Assembly (NCBI GenBank): GCA_013400155.1
Contig: VXBM01000335.1
Location: 124,001 to 188,000, forward strand
Direction: 5' to 3'
DNA from: Helopsaltes ochotensis
Taxonomy: Eukaryota; Chordata; Aves; Passeriformes; Locustellidae
Length of the DNA: 64,000 bases
Shown here one piece after another: positions 26,524 to 40,584 of the stretch; the first letter of the stretch is position 1, and every line of letters starts with the position of its first letter. The notes under the pieces were generated by a model. It worked only from the letters and a program-made list of their open reading frames with translations, was not told the DNA's origin and searched no databases. Made by a program: the position numbers and the translations under genes.

Positions 26524-27275
26524 TGTATTGGATGTTCGTGTCCAGGTTCTGACTGTGTGGAGGGTGCAGTGCTCTCTGTGAGAGGCCAGGAGCTGCCCTA
26601 TGCCAGACACAGGGACAAGGCTGAGCCCAACACCCATGCTGGTGGTTCATCTAATGATAACACATTTAAGAAACACTGATAACACCAGAGAGCAGAGAGG
26701 AAATGAAGTGTTAGACAGAATAGTGAAAACACCAAGGTCAGGGAAGAAGAGGAAGGTGTCCAGGCACCAGAGCAGAGGTGGCCCTGTGGAAGAAGGTTGA
26801 TGCAACAGGAATTGTATCTGCTGTGGAGCCCACTCCAGAGCAACTTAATCCTAAAGTACATGGGAAGGACCCACATTGCAACAAGAAAAAGTGTGAAGGA
26901 GCAGCAGAGAGAAACAGCTATGAATCAACTGCATCCCCATACCCTCTGTATTGCTTGAGCTACAGGAAGGACACAGATGGGTTGCGAGTGAAAAAGTGAC
27001 ATGAAGACTAATAAAAAACGTGGAGGCAGGGGTAAGGTGTTGTTTTATTTTGTCTCTATTTTTCACCATACATGTCTATTTTAATTGACAATTAATTACC
27101 TAACTCCCCTAAATCGAGTCTGTTTTGCCAATGATAGTAACTTCTTACTAATCTACCTGTCTTTGCCTTGAAACTCAACATCTTTTAATTCTTATTTTCT
27201 CCCCTTGTCCTCTTGAGAAGGATGAGTGAAAGATCAGCTCAATGGGCATTTGGTAGTTGGTGCACCTTGTGAGCA
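26524..27275 (+). mobile_element. ERVL-type LTR, plus orientation, near full length
   Basis: It opens with TGTATTGG and a gttcgtgtccaggttctg block, the diverged counterpart of the 19516 start. It passes through caccaaggtcagggaagaag, gagcagaggtggccctgtgg and a modular region with ctccagagcaac and cccacattgc. It ends with the U5 blocks aatcgagtctgttttgcc, ctacctgtctttgcc, tattttctccccttgtcc and a gatcagctcaatgggcattt block. The end near 27275 is approximate. The internal module array is shorter than in the 19516 copy. No retroviral coding sequence adjoins it, so it is best read as a solo LTR. Flanking 5-mers do not match. Short open frames inside are not genes. Confidence 0.82.
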
Positions 27276-29599
27276 AGACTTAAAAAAGTTCTGACAAATA
27301 TGACTTATATAGATATCATTGAAAGCTGAATACTCATCACAAAATTTTCAGACTTCACATTAAATGTTAGACATTTGGAAACCTCCAGGGAGTAGTGGAA
27401 ACACATTTTTACAAGAAACAATCTGTATTCTGTTGAAGTTCAGTTATTACTTATTTGTAGATGGCCAAGAAGAAGCAGCAGGATTCTTTATTTTAGTGGG
27501 GATCCCAATTTTTTTATCACAGCCCTATTATTCAGTGTCTTTAAATGTGACTTTGACTCTTTCCAGATTCATGATTGGGTATCTAGAAGATTTTTGCTCT
27601 TCATTTTGTGATAAACTTTTCTATGGGCATGGGACACATTACATTACAGAGGGCCATGAAACATATGATGTCTTTAAAAATGAATTTTCATTGCAAAACT
27701 CATATCCCTCTATACTAGTAAGAACAAGCAAGAAAAGTATATAAACAATGAGAAGTGAAAACTCAATAATAGAAACTGCTTTCACTGTCATTTGAGTTTA
27801 TTCAACAAGTCCTATAATGCTTTTCTCTCTTTTTTACCAAAAAGTAGAGAAGTGCAGAAGTACAGCAATATCCATGAGCTTCTACCAATATGCTATTTAT
27901 GAGTAATGGCTTCCATTTCCAGCCTCCAGCATTTTTTCCTATGCCATGAATCTGAAAACAGATAACGGAAACCAGTTGTTCCTGTGGAGCTACAAATTAC
28001 TTGACACATGAGAACAACATTTGCTGTGGAACAGCATTTTGGTTCTTCATGATACATATCCATCCTATATTTTCTAAATATTCTCTAAATTTGGGTTACT
28101 CCCACTTTATTCTGTCATTTTTGATAATGGGGTTTTGTCATTGTCTTCAAGTTCGGCTAAATACATATAGTACAATGGGAATTTACAAAATGCTCAAATG
28201 AAAAAAAGGTCGTTACTATATATATATATATATAATTAATATATCCTGGTTTTAATTAGTTATTCCATTAAGAAAAATGTTGACAACATGTTCCTTCACA
28301 TAATACATTTATACAAATGTGTGTAAAGAAAAATATCCAGAACAGTCAGGGTTCTGTCTATTAGATCTTTCAATATGAAGTGTTTCTGTTTCTGTTCTTT
28401 GTGATATACACTGCTCCTATTAGTAATTTTTGATAGAATTATTTAATTTGCAAGTTTTTCAAAGGTATTTTCCTTGTTGGCATATCTATCTAAATAGAAA
28501 GTATTTCATCTTTTATTACTATTACTATTGCTCTGTTTGCATGCTAAATTTTCTAATATTGCAGAACACACAGCAGCATATATTGATGGGGAATAGAGTT
28601 CCCATTTTACAGTATTTTGTATTTTGTTTACATTTGAATATATTCCCAAGTCACTCTAAGTATCTCTTTCATTGCCCCTAATTGTCACACAAATATTAAT
28701 TAATTAACTGGTATAATAACATTCTATGTTGCTACAAAAAGTGTCATCAAATACCAAGTTTTTAGTGGTCGTCTAGCAAAATCTGTTTTAAATGGAAGAG
28801 AAATAATAAATTTTAAACAGGAAAAATAAAAAAAAGGAAAGAGTTGTGTTATACCTACCCAAAATAATTTTGTAGATGTCATGTATCACTTTCAGAAGTG
28901 ATTGGATTAGCCTTAGTTTGGAATTTTAGGTCTGCAGCTGAAATATCCTTTAAATGAATTTTGATTGATGAAACTTAATTTGTTTTAAGTTTTGGTAATA
29001 CAGAAATAAGACAGTACTGCTGATAAAAAGAAGTAAGCAAGAAGCAGTTCAGCTATATCTTTTCTAAGTAATTTTTAAAAGATAAGGTACAAGAACCTGT
29101 GCAATCTGTAAAGTGCACATTTTGTTAGTTAATTTGGTTTTTAAATAACCAAAAATTTTCCCAAGGGCTTGTCCCTCTGCATAAATTACATATAGTAAAT
29201 CTTCTAGTTAAGGAATATACTTCAGAGCCTGGTTTGGACAGCATTGGTATTAAAAAAAATATGAGAACTAAAAGCCTATTCAGCATGCAGTCACATTTCT
29301 ATACCATACACGTCTGCAAAGTCTTATAGAATTCTATTACAAGGCTATCAAATTTAATCAGCTAGTCAGTTTTAAGCCAAAGTCTTGCACTCCCTACATC
29401 TTAAACCTGTCATACTAATACAAAACATGCACTAGCTGTTTCCATTTCTTAAATCTTATTTTGATCACTAAAGAAGTAAAGCAAAAGATTGCCTTAAGCC
29501 AGGCTGGTTTTTTGGGTTTTTTTTGTCATAAAAGCAAACATTTCCCTCCAATCTGCCTCTTCTTCACAGCTCTGTCAGTGGAACACATTGAGACTACAG
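27276..29599. other. Unique AT-rich DNA, no gene seen
   Basis: It includes a (TA)9 microsatellite at 28217-28234. An open frame of 126 codons at 27364-27744 has no domain I recognise and is within the chance range for this composition. Confidence 0.5.
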
Positions 29600-30768
29600 G
29601 AACATGTGGAAAGGCCCACGTGGCTCAGTGCTTCAAAGGAGGGATACAGGATCTCTAGAAGGAAAGGCTCGGGAAGGCAAGAAGAGGGATTTGTCCTTTA
29701 TGTGAAACAACTGGATTTCACGAAGGTCTGCCTCTATGATTTGTCCAGGAATTGGTCAAGAACTTATGGGTAAAGACTAAGAGGCAGCCCAGCACTGGTG
29801 CTTTTGTAGTCAGAATCCAATATAACCCTCCTGGTCAGGAAGTAGATATGGCCTGACATTCAGGCCTTGTTTCTTATGGGGGTTTTCAAATACCCTAACA
29901 TATGCTAGACAGACATACAGCAAGACTCAGGTAATTTGAAAGAATTTTATGATGTTGAAGTTGAAGACAACTTTCTGTTCCAGGTAACTGAAGAACCAGC
30001 AAAGAAAGGTGCTCTGCTGGATCTGACACATGAACAAGAACTAATTGTTAAAGGATATGAAAGTCAGGGTAGCCCTTGGCTATAGTAGCCAGGAGATGGT
30101 GTTTTGAATCCTAAGAAGAGATAGTTTAGGCTTAGTCCTTGGGAATGTGATGGAGAAAATCTACCTGGAATCTAATTCCAAAAACATGAAGGACAAGAAG
30201 ATGATCCACAGTAGTCAGGTGTAAACATAGAAAGAAAAATTTTACTTCAACAACCTCAGTGAGGTGATGGTTTGATAGGGGAGAACAGTTCATGCTATTT
30301 AACCTCAACTTAGAAAAACTTTCATCATGATTTCTAATAAACTTCTCGTAGAGAAGCTTAAAAAGAGAAGGAGACAGTGAGGTGAATTAAAAACCGACTG
30401 AACAGCCAGGTCTGGAGGGTTATGGTGAGCAGTGAAGGGTTCAGTTGGAGTCCTGTCACTGGTGGTATACCCCAGGGGTCAATACTGGGACCAGTACTGT
30501 TGCAACTTTTCATTAAGACCTGGAGGAGGAGATGGAGTGCCCCCTCAGCAGTTTCAAAAGTACAGAACTGAGGGAACTGGCTGTACACCAGGTTGTTGGA
30601 CTGCCATATACAGCAGCAACCTGCTTGTTAGACTTCACAGAGACAGATGAATCATATAAAGTTCAGCAAGGGGAAATGCAAAGTTCTGCACATGAGTAGA
30701 AATAACCACAGACACCTGTACATACTGAATAGATTACAGCCACTGGGTGAAGAATTTTTGGACAGTCC
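29600..30768 (+). pseudogene. CR1 LINE ORF2 remnant: endonuclease plus reverse transcriptase parts, internally deleted
   Basis: Translated pieces in shifting frames follow CR1 ORF2. At about 29640-29720 an endonuclease segment reads GYRISRRKGSGRQEEGFVLYVK. At about 29930-30110 the endonuclease C-terminal part is recognisable (KKGALLDL at 30003-30026), with stops. At about 30330-30420 a reverse-transcriptase finger segment reads MISNKLLVEKL. At 30463-30520 the RT motif GGIPQGSILGPVLLQ is intact, and downstream thumb-like sequence continues to a caaggggaaatgcaaagttc block. The roughly 1 kb that separates these domains in a full CR1 has shrunk to about 200 bases, so there is an internal deletion. 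Many stops and frameshifts make it non-functional. No octamer tail follows. Confidence 0.85.
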
Positions 30769-33700
30769 CTTTTAGGGGAAAATAGTAAAACATGCACCTG
30801 TAACATATCTTAACTGTCTCCCTCTGTCGTTTTCCTTGGCTCTAACAAAGCAAATGTCTTCCAGGCATTGTGTGCACTGGTGTAATATAAGTCAAAAAAA
30901 AAAAAAAATTCCATGTCCAAAATGGTTCATGCCAAACTAGGTAGATACACTAGGCAAAGATAGCAGATCATTGAGCATCACTATGTAAGATTTGAAATTG
31001 ACATCATTCCATTTAGATCAGTGTTTTAATCACTGATGTGTAATTGTGACATATATTTTAAACACAACACCAGAAGCACAATTGGTTGTGATAATAGTTT
31101 TCCACATACTTAGTCAGGAGGATAAGAGCAGGAATCAGCTGCAGTGTTTCTGGAGGTAAAAGAACTTATGGAATTCCTTAATTCCTTTCTTCCTCCTTTC
31201 TGTGTCATATAAGGCTGTGTCTTATAAGGCTGCTTCTTAAGATACTGCTCCCACATGCTGTATCAGCAAAAAGATGTAGGAAGTTAGTGGCAGTGAGATG
31301 ACAACAAAGTGTATTAAGCTTGCAGGTGGGCTGCAGAACCGAGGTCAGAAGTGCAGCACACATTTTTTGAAGCAATATCATTCTAATATCTGATTTGATA
31401 GAACCTGATCAAATTACATCCAATTCTTGTGAAAAATGCAATCTTTAGCTAGTTATTCAAGGAAGTCCATACTAAAGTAGTCAGGCCACCAAAGGGGAAA
31501 GCCTGGGCTAGAAAAGACAATCAGTTTCAGCAGATGTGTAAGACAAGCAGCCATTCCTTTTTATTCCAGAAATTTTAAATGATGAGCTGCTCAAAGATGC
31601 AGAGAGGGAAAGAACAAGCTAAGAAGAAAAAAAGGATGAAGGAAGAACAAAATTGGTGTACTAGAATAGTGAAATTCGAAAGTATGTATTGTCTGTTGGG
31701 CAGTGAAACCTAGGAAATCTAGCAAATAAACTTATACAACAGCTGTGCCTAATCTTAGCATTTCTGTTGTTATCCAGATTAAATTTAAAACTACATGCTA
31801 TCACATACTTAAGCATTTCCACCCATACTTTAAAAATATGTAAATCTGAAGGTTATGTCTCATATCACGCAATAATGTGTGGTCTGGGGGCAGAGAAGAT
31901 GAAATTGAAATGTTTTGTGATCTCAGAATGAATTTTAAATGAAACCTGAATACTATGTGAGTCAGCCACAAACAGGATTTATTCTTATATCCATCAGTTC
32001 ATTTGATCCTGTTTTGCAGCCAAGCAAAAGTATTCCCAGAGTACCAATTTTAAAACAAGTATCCAATTTTTTACTTAAAAGGAATGCTTAATGACTGTTT
32101 TGGATATCTCTGCTCCTTTAAAATCATACAGCACTAGTTGCCACAGCTCTAGAAACCAAACACCTACTAACTGATAACATCTCTTTGGCCAGTAATGGTT
32201 TGGGAAAAGCATTTTCATACCCAAGCAAACTATGGCAATTATGTATTTATGTTACTATTTCTATGTTCCCAGTCTAATTTAGCTTCCATTAAATATTTCT
32301 TAGAGATATGTGGGACTGAACAATTGCTATTTTTTGTCAAAATAATTTCTTTTAACATACTTAGAGATAATTCTTGATTATTTAGTGTTCAATTTTATCT
32401 CCTGTGGTATGCTTACTTGGTTACCAGATGCAATGAGAACATTTTTTTTCTCCTGTGAGAAGCGTAGCTCTGTCAAGGAAACAGTGTAAAATATTAGTAT
32501 CTAAAAGCAGACTCTGGCATGGTCTAATCTAGTTCCTATTTTTCTTTCTTTTCTCTGACAGAGAAGTGGTACAAAGTCTTTCTAAGTTCACCTTTACACC
32601 AGCTTTGGTCAGTATCCCGTTTCAACCAAAGTTGAAAGCAATAATATAACTCCAAACTGAGGTCATCTTCAGAAGTAGAAGAAGTTCATGATTTAAAACC
32701 ATTCTCTGTTGAACATAAAACAAGGCTTCAGAATAGGATTTCCCCATGTTTCATGTTGGGCCCTAAGATCCCAGCTGCAGTTTGATTCTATTATGTCTGT
32801 GGGGTGACCGCTTAATGCTTCCCAGGACTTAATGTTCACCCACTCAGTAATATATTCTGCCAGAAAAATTATGTCTCCTCAACATTGCTCAAAGAGAGAT
32901 TATTCAGTGTACCTTATAGGGAAATACTGGATAAATAATTAAAGAATTTAAAGATTTTTCCCAGTCTATATAATTCAAATTTGCCCTATCTAATAGCAAG
33001 TCTTAGGCTTTTTTTCAATAAAAGACTGAGACTGTCAGACCAATATTGGTGAGAATTTTAATGTGGTCTTACTTAATAGTTTTTTTTTTTTCCTAAATTG
33101 CTTTCCAGTAAGGAATGGGTAGGGAACAGGGGTTGAATTGACATTTTCTTTCACTGCTTAGGTGGTCAAATAACTAGTAAAAGGTTATAAAAATGTAGTA
33201 TCCAGGTTGTAATGATTCAGATTTATGTTTGATTATCCTGACTTTCCATCTTTTGAAGAAAGCATTGGCAGCTTAATTAGGAAATTTTCTTCTCTCTAGA
33301 TAGATGGACTGAAATATCAGATTGTGATGAGTTTGAAATGTAATTGTCGTGAAAAGCACTTGATAGCCATTCTTTGAAATTTCCAATTTCTTCACAGGGA
33401 ATTGTGTGCCCATAATACTGGAGACTGATAACAAAATAAATGGTGCAAATATTCATCTCTCTCAATATTCAGAACCTATGAACATGTGAACTCTAGTTTT
33501 GCCCTAGAGGAAATGATGGATTCATATTTGTCACGTGTGTATTCAAGATTTACAAAATGGGTCTAATACCCTCTAAGATTTTGCTGCACTCTGGAAACTT
33601 CCAGATAGTTTTACATATCTTTAATCCCTGTTAATTCCTCAGAAATATTTCTGAGACAATTTCCTTTGTGGTTGACCCCTGTATGTGTGATGCAGTCATA

Positions 33701-36224
33701 TGCCAGGATATCAAATTTCTCTATTAAACTAAAGAATAATATATGGCAATATTTGTCTAAGTTTGATTAACAGTGATTTCTACAGAATTAGTAAGACAAT
33801 AATGTATTTGTAGGATGCCTTCTCTCTTATTCACATTGTCTTGTCTCATTCTTTCAATTGAAATAAATGGCTTGTTATCTAAAGGACAATCTTCTGGGCA
33901 AGGTTCTCCATAATAATTTTTTAAAAATAATAATTTCTTTTTTACCTGTCATATTATTTTGTCTTTTACTTTTAATTTCCAAACTAATGTTTCCTTAAAA
34001 AGAATTTAAATCTGGTGAGGATTCTTAAACTTTCTAGATATATTTGCTTAAAGCAAACAAGGTTAAAAATAGTTATTTATTTTCTCATGATCCAGTTCCA
34101 GATCTTTGGATAGCAGATCAAATTACCAATAAGTGGATTAAATGGAAGTCATTATATGTAAAATAGGAAAGCTGCTCCATAATACAATTAGAAATGGATA
34201 AAATTCAATATATGACAAAATAATTTCAAAGGCAATTGCTGAACTCTGAAAAAGACTTTACTTAAGTATACATGTAATTATCTGTTATGTTTATGGCATA
34301 GTTAAAGAAACATTCATAAAAATATTTGCTTTCCTCATGGCTAATTCTGAAAAACTCCTTAGTAGGATTTTCCCCCATATTATTTTCTCCAAGAGAATTT
34401 GATGCTTGCCAAGCATTCAGAAAAAGAATCAGCTATTTAAATATCTTCAATGTTGATATGTATAGTGATTTTTTTGTAATGCATAAATGTTTTGAAGGAT
34501 TACCTACTCTGGATATTATCTTTTGACTGCCTCTTGCAGCATCAGTGAGGAAAGAGAAAGCGTGATTTAGGATTTCCCAAGAATTCCACTTTATTTTCAA
34601 AAAGGGAATTGGTCTCTTGTGCATATTATATAAATAAATAGATAATGTAAAAGGGCTAATTTCCAAAGAAAATGTCACCTTTCCTCTTGTCTTTTTGATT
34701 GCAAGTAATTATACTTGCAAATAACTGTTGGTTTTTCTCAAGTACTTAGATGTCTAAATACCAGATTGGGCCCACCAAAGAAGTAATTAGACTCAAATGT
34801 ACAATAAAATGAGCCCTCAATTAATTGCAGATTTGAAAATGCAAACAGAAGTGCAAATTTAGCTACAATACAATTGCAAAGGAGATAGAAAAAAAAATCC
34901 TTATATGGCAAATCATATGTTCCATTATATTTGTCTAACCACTATATTTTTATTTAGACATTCCACTTAACAGCAAAGAACCACAAAGTCCTATCCTAAG
35001 ATTCTTCCAGGAAACCAATTATCCTGCATCTTATACTAATAAAGCTTAAAACATAAATAACCTTGGCACTCCCCTAGGACCATGCAAAGATACTAGCCAA
35101 AAACAATTGCAATTTTCCCACAGAAGTTAGATTCAGAAATTACATGTAATGGCTTTCTCGCCTTATATCCGTGAAGGTACTGACGTTTCTGCAGAGTGGT
35201 TGTAAAAGTTACCATTCAAAGTCAAGGATATTTTATTATTGATTCATATAATTACCAGACAAAGGGTAAGAAAGAGAAGTGTGAAAACATCATTTGGGTC
35301 TGTCATGCAGTTTTCTAACTGTAGAGGGATATTAAAATTACACCACTTTTTGAGACTTTTAAGGGAGTACCTCAACTAGAATCCTTATTTCTACAACAGG
35401 GCTTATTTCTACAGTTTTCTGCTTTGATCTCCAAAGGTTTCCCCTGTATAACAACCACTTCATTCTCAGAATCACCGACTATATGGCCAGTACATTAATG
35501 TGCCTGCCAATGTCTCAGATGGTTCTTCTTCTGTAATCACTTTGCAAGAAAGTGTTACAGTTTCTCATTTCTGGAGAAAAATGTCTCAGGCTGTTCTTTT
35601 ACCTAATGATCACAGAATTCCCATGTGAGCAGACTTAACTTATTAACTTATGTGAATATCATGCTTTAAGAAAACCATTATAAACTTCTTGTTGTTTTAT
35701 AGCATCCTGGTTACCACATTTACTTCCTAGCAACAGAAAAATATTTCCCAGTGAAGTGTAATCATCATGAATAGTGGAAACATTCAAATGACAGAACACT
35801 GATCAGAAGAAAGATTTAAGACAGCAGTATCAACCAGAGTGAAAGGTTTAGGAGCAGAAGTCACAGTGACTTCCTATTGCTTATTTTTTAAAAACCTCCC
35901 TTACTTGCTCATGTTTTTTCTTGGGCTTACAGCTAATTTCTCTGATTTTTCCTCTGAGCATTTGCTGAGTTTGCTGTCCCTCTACACTCACCACTTCCTC
36001 TACCAGTTAAATACTCCCATGTGAAAACAGAAAGGAATTTTTTAAGAAAATGTTTTTCCATTAAATAACAATGATATATCAACTGTAACTTTTAGTGGCA
36101 GTATGTCTGTTTTCACGAAAATTTCACTAGAATAGTTCCCAGGTCTGGAGTCAGAAACAGGAGACAAGACTCATTACCCGAGAAGCACGCTAACGATCAG
36201 CACTACATTGAATGCATTCATATG
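30769..36224. other. Unique AT-rich DNA, no gene seen
   Basis: It holds a 15-base A-run at 30894-30908 and a T-run near 33080. No exon, retrotransposon tail or RNA gene is recognised. All open frames are 82 codons or shorter and unlike known proteins. Confidence 0.5.
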
Positions 36225-36515
36225 GGTGTGGGTGTTAGACTTCTGCCCTGGTTACCGCTGGCAGCTCACAGCAGCTCAGCGATTCCCTGTCCCACTGGCC
36301 AGGAAGCAGGAAAGTCCGCTGGCTGCAGCACTGAGTTCCCATCCCTCTCCCATTGTCCAGATGGGGATGCAGGTCCAATTTACTCCTCACATCTTGGGAT
36401 TTACTCCACAACACGCAGCTGTGCAACCCTCCACGCTGCAGGTGTGGACAGCTCTGGCAGAAGCATTGCTTTTGAAGGAACTTTCAACTTGCTCTGTCCT
36501 ATGCCAAAATAAGGT
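36225..36515. other. GC-raised patch of unknown origin
   Basis: About 290 bases are rich in G+C with several CAGC/GCTG motifs. They lie inside a plus-strand open frame of 140 codons (36208-36630) that has no recognisable domain and no matching splice signals. An unclassified LTR fragment is as likely as anything. Confidence 0.35.
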
Positions 36516-39500
36516 AGTCTTAACCATAGAACTGTTGGCTAAGAAGAAGAGGAACGGAGGAAACAGTCTCATCTACTTGCTTGTTTTTGGGGATGTCACG
36601 GATACAAACAAAATAAACAAGCTTCTGTGACACCTGAAATTTGGGGTTGAGTTTATTATTTTTCCATGACGGAGCATTCCTGTTATCTAGCCAACTGTAG
36701 TTAATATGGAAGATATACTGACTGCAAGCACTTCCCAAACTTTCAAATCCAAAAAAATAACACCTCATGCAGTAAAATCCACTGGAAAAACATCTCTGAA
36801 TTTATGAAACATTTACACACTGCAGTATTCTCACACTGAACAAGGAATTGCTGTACCAGCTTTGGATGATAGATGCCATATGTAGAGACTGTCTACAGCC
36901 ATCCTAACTTTCTGGAACTGTCCTTTCTTACCTGCTTGCTCTCTATAGTGAGATTCAGGTGGTGAATTCCATTGGCAAATGGATGTCTGTTCACCAGCTG
37001 ATAGCTATATTCTATTAGAAGGTTGTCCTGGTGCCTGCAAGAGCCTTGATTCCAATACAGAAGTCAGAAGTGAACTTTCCACAGAACTCAAAAGGCTTTA
37101 GATAGAGCATTCATTGCTGAAAAAGGATCTGGCACAATGAATTCAAATGGAAATGAGAATGGTTAAAAATATATGAATAACCAGTGGAAAATGCAAAATT
37201 CCCCAGCTAATAGTGCCAATAATCCAGATGCTCCAGTTCAAATAAATTCCATTATTACTTTCCAAAAGAGGTAAGAAAGAGAAAGTAATGCATTTAACAC
37301 AATTTTCTGTTAAAGTTTTTTCCAGTATGTTTTTATAAAAAAATTGAAATTATTATTTATATACTGTGAATTATTCCCCTTTCTGCACTTTTCACCTGAC
37401 ATACTTTAAGGTTGTGTCAATGTAAGACCAAAGCTTCTCACTTGGAAAACAGAGCTGAAATATGAATGCTTTGTTCTTCAAGGGCACACTGATGCACAAG
37501 TCTAGTGCAGAACTGATGCTGAGATACAGGTATTTGCTGAGGTCATCCACCTTGGTACAATGGCTTACTATAAATAGGGAAACATGAATAATTTACTTAT
37601 GTATGAAGTAGCTGATAACTCTTTACTACAGACGTAAGTTGAAATATGTGTCTGATGCTATCTGTTACTGAACATTGACTGCAATTACCATAAGATGGCC
37701 TTACTAAAACAAATGTTTGATACATTCTTTTAACCATATGACTGAACACTTGGACAAAATGTCCCTCTTTTCAGAATTAATAGTAGAATCCAGCTTCCTA
37801 AGTTATTGGACATTTATATGTATGCATGTACATTTTTTTGTGTAGAACTTTTCCTGTTCTGTCCTGTTTTCTTGATTTGAACAATAAGCTTTACCAACAT
37901 TAAGCCGATTTTCTGTAAAATAGGGGAACATATGTGTGAGTATAGATTTGTCCTGGGAAAGCCTGCTGCAGTATCAACAGCTAAATCTTTTGGGGACTGA
38001 AATACCCAAAAGGATTCTTAAACATCACTAAAATCCAGACATATGCCCTTCGACATGCCAACACATGGTTGCAGTTCACAGTAGTTCTGAGACTGACTCC
38101 TGGGCTCAAGCCAACGTTTTAAGTGATTTAGTTCAATGTGTTTGTTCATGCTGTTTGTAATTTTCTTCTACATCTTGTGTAACAAGTAAAAAATACATAC
38201 ACACCTTTGCCCAGTTAGAAGATAGTAAAATTCCAAAAAGAAATAAATTCAAGTTAGAAATTACTCTTGTCATGGGTTCTATAGGGTTTTTTCACTTTTT
38301 CTCCTTATTTATAAAGGCAAGCTTGCCAAGTGGACAGTGTTTAAGAGAGAAGTAGATGTCTTTGGAAAATTGAGTAATGTCTCCCACAGCATGCTTTCTG
38401 CCATGAAAATTTTGCGTGCAACAAGCAAGAATATATCATAATATGGATAACTTGCTGCCAGCATGTTGTGTGATGATGAAAGTGTCATACACCACAACTG
38501 TGATCCAAGTGGCTGCTGGCCTCAAGATTTCTCAGGCTTCCATGGCTAGAGGATTGATAGAAGTATGAGGACAGAAGCCGTTCTTGAGTGCCATGTTATG
38601 CCAAGGTGTCCTGTAGGCATTTACCTGTTTTCTCTTTGCTGTGCTTCTGCCAGCATTCCTGCACTCCCCTTACAATGTTGCAGCTTTTCTCTTGCCTTTC
38701 AGCACGAAGTGTGAAAGAGAAGAGCTTTCAGCAGAAGAGCTACATAGGCATGAGAATTTTCAGAGCAGGAAAGATACTGCACTGTGCCACTGACTGAAAG
38801 TATTTGCTCTTATCCAGCTGAAGTCCAACAATGCATTTTCCCTATATTTATGTGTCCAGGAGGAAACTGTGGCCACCAGTACATGAAACAGTACAGCTTT
38901 GCAAAGATTCCGATTCTTTATTCCCTCTGGAGCATTTCCCAATTTAACTTCCCTTTACAATGAATCATGCTCAGCAAAACTGGAGCACAATAGACTTTGT
39001 GTAGCACTGCTTAAATTTGGGTAGTACTGTGCAGAATTTTGGATTTCTGTTGTAGTCAGTGTTTATTCCTTTCTTATTTTTCTTAGAAACAGATGTTTAT
39101 ATAACCATTTTTCATTATACTTCACCCTGGATAAATTTGCAGAAGTTCCATTAATTTCTGTCAGAGTAGGATAGAATATCAAACCCAAGGCTGAAAATTT
39201 AATTTGTTTCCTGTTGTATTCAATGTCTTTGCAAATTCTGCAGAATTTTAGCTGAATATAAAAGGTGACTTGTCAGGTTCCTAAGAGAGGAACTGTGTTT
39301 TCTCAATTATCCATAAAATACCTAACCCAATGAAGATCATTGATCCTAACTGCTCTGAGGCAATAGCAGGGCCTTTAGCAATAATTAAATAATAATATAT
39401 GTATGTTAAAATACTTCTGCAGCTAATAAAACCACTCATATTAACTTCAAGAATTCTTGTTTAGTCTCTTGTTTTTCATTAGAGATGGGGAATTTTTACA

Positions 39501-40374
39501 CTGGCTTAATATTATCTTTGTCTAAAGTTTCTGTCTGTTTCACTTTTTTTTCTCCTTACTGCTCCTGTATTTGTCTGTAACTCATATTGTATATTAAGAA
39601 ATAATGCTCAAGTGTTAAAAAAATACCTGAAACGTTAAATCCAGCTTACCATCTTTGGCATCTCTTTTCTCCATTGTTTGATTTGATGCAGTTATATAGT
39701 TTTAAAAACAAAGTAATCAATCAATATGATAACCCTTTAACAATTGCAAAATTTCCTTTGACTGTTTTGAATTGTAAACTGTGCAAATTGACTCCAACAT
39801 TCCAAATAGCTTGCTGTGGAGGATGTTGGAAGTTGGGCTTGATTTGCTTTTAATGGGTGTAGTTTGTGTAAATCAGGTCATGAATAAAGGTTTAACTTTC
39901 AGACATAAAATATACTTTAAAAGAAAATTCATACAGTCTAAAATGAAAACAGATGAGATCCCATCTCTGAATTCAGTTTGATAGGAGGAGAGTTCACCAT
40001 TCACCAAGTTTATCAGTATTACACTGAAGTACCATGTATTAAAACATTAAAACATCAGGTATCCAAAGACCTGATCACAGAAAACTGATGAAAGTTCTCA
40101 TTTACACCAATTGAAATCCAAACACGTTGAATGTTTTGTTGATCCTTGTTTAAAGACTTGTGAAAATACAATATATGGTGGACTTTTATCTTATATGAAA
40201 ACTAAATCATTGAAGCATATTTTTATCTAGGTAGGAATGAACTACAAAAAGAAAATATGGTTCTCTAAGTCCTCTGGCCTTTTATGATTAATTTATTGCT
40301 CATACACAGAATAAGCCTACCCACATTTGCTCATTGTTAATATAGAGAAAGTTCATGGCCTGATAATGTTCAAA
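36516..40374. other. Unique AT-rich DNA up to second gap
   Basis: No repeat family is recognised. A good acceptor-like polypyrimidine-AG (ttttctcttgcctttcag) ends at 38701, but the sequence after it is stop-limited and not protein-like, so I do not call an exon. Confidence 0.5.
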
Positions 40375-40584
40375 NNNNNNNNNNNNNNNNNNNNNNNNNN
40401 NNNNNNNNNNNNNNNNNNNNNNNNNNNNNNNNNNNNNNNNNNNNNNNNNNNNNNNNNNNNNNNNNNNNNNNNNNNNNNNNNNNNNNNNNNNNNNNNNNNN
40501 NNNNNNNNNNNNNNNNNNNNNNNNNNNNNNNNNNNNNNNNNNNNNNNNNNNNNNNNNNNNNNNNNNNNNNNNNNNNNNNNNNNN
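40375..40584. other. Assembly gap (210 N)
   Basis: 210 consecutive N. Apparent open frames through it are artefacts. Confidence 0.99.

Noticed and set aside
27364..27744. 126-codon plus-strand open frame
   Set aside because: No domain, no splice or promoter context, length within chance.
30894..30908. A-run as the tail of a processed pseudogene
   Set aside because: No coding remnant precedes it that I can identify. The nearby CR1 does not use poly(A) tails.
38680..38800. Exon after a strong polypyrimidine-AG ending at 38701
   Set aside because: The downstream frame ends after about 30 codons with no donor in frame and no recognisable protein.
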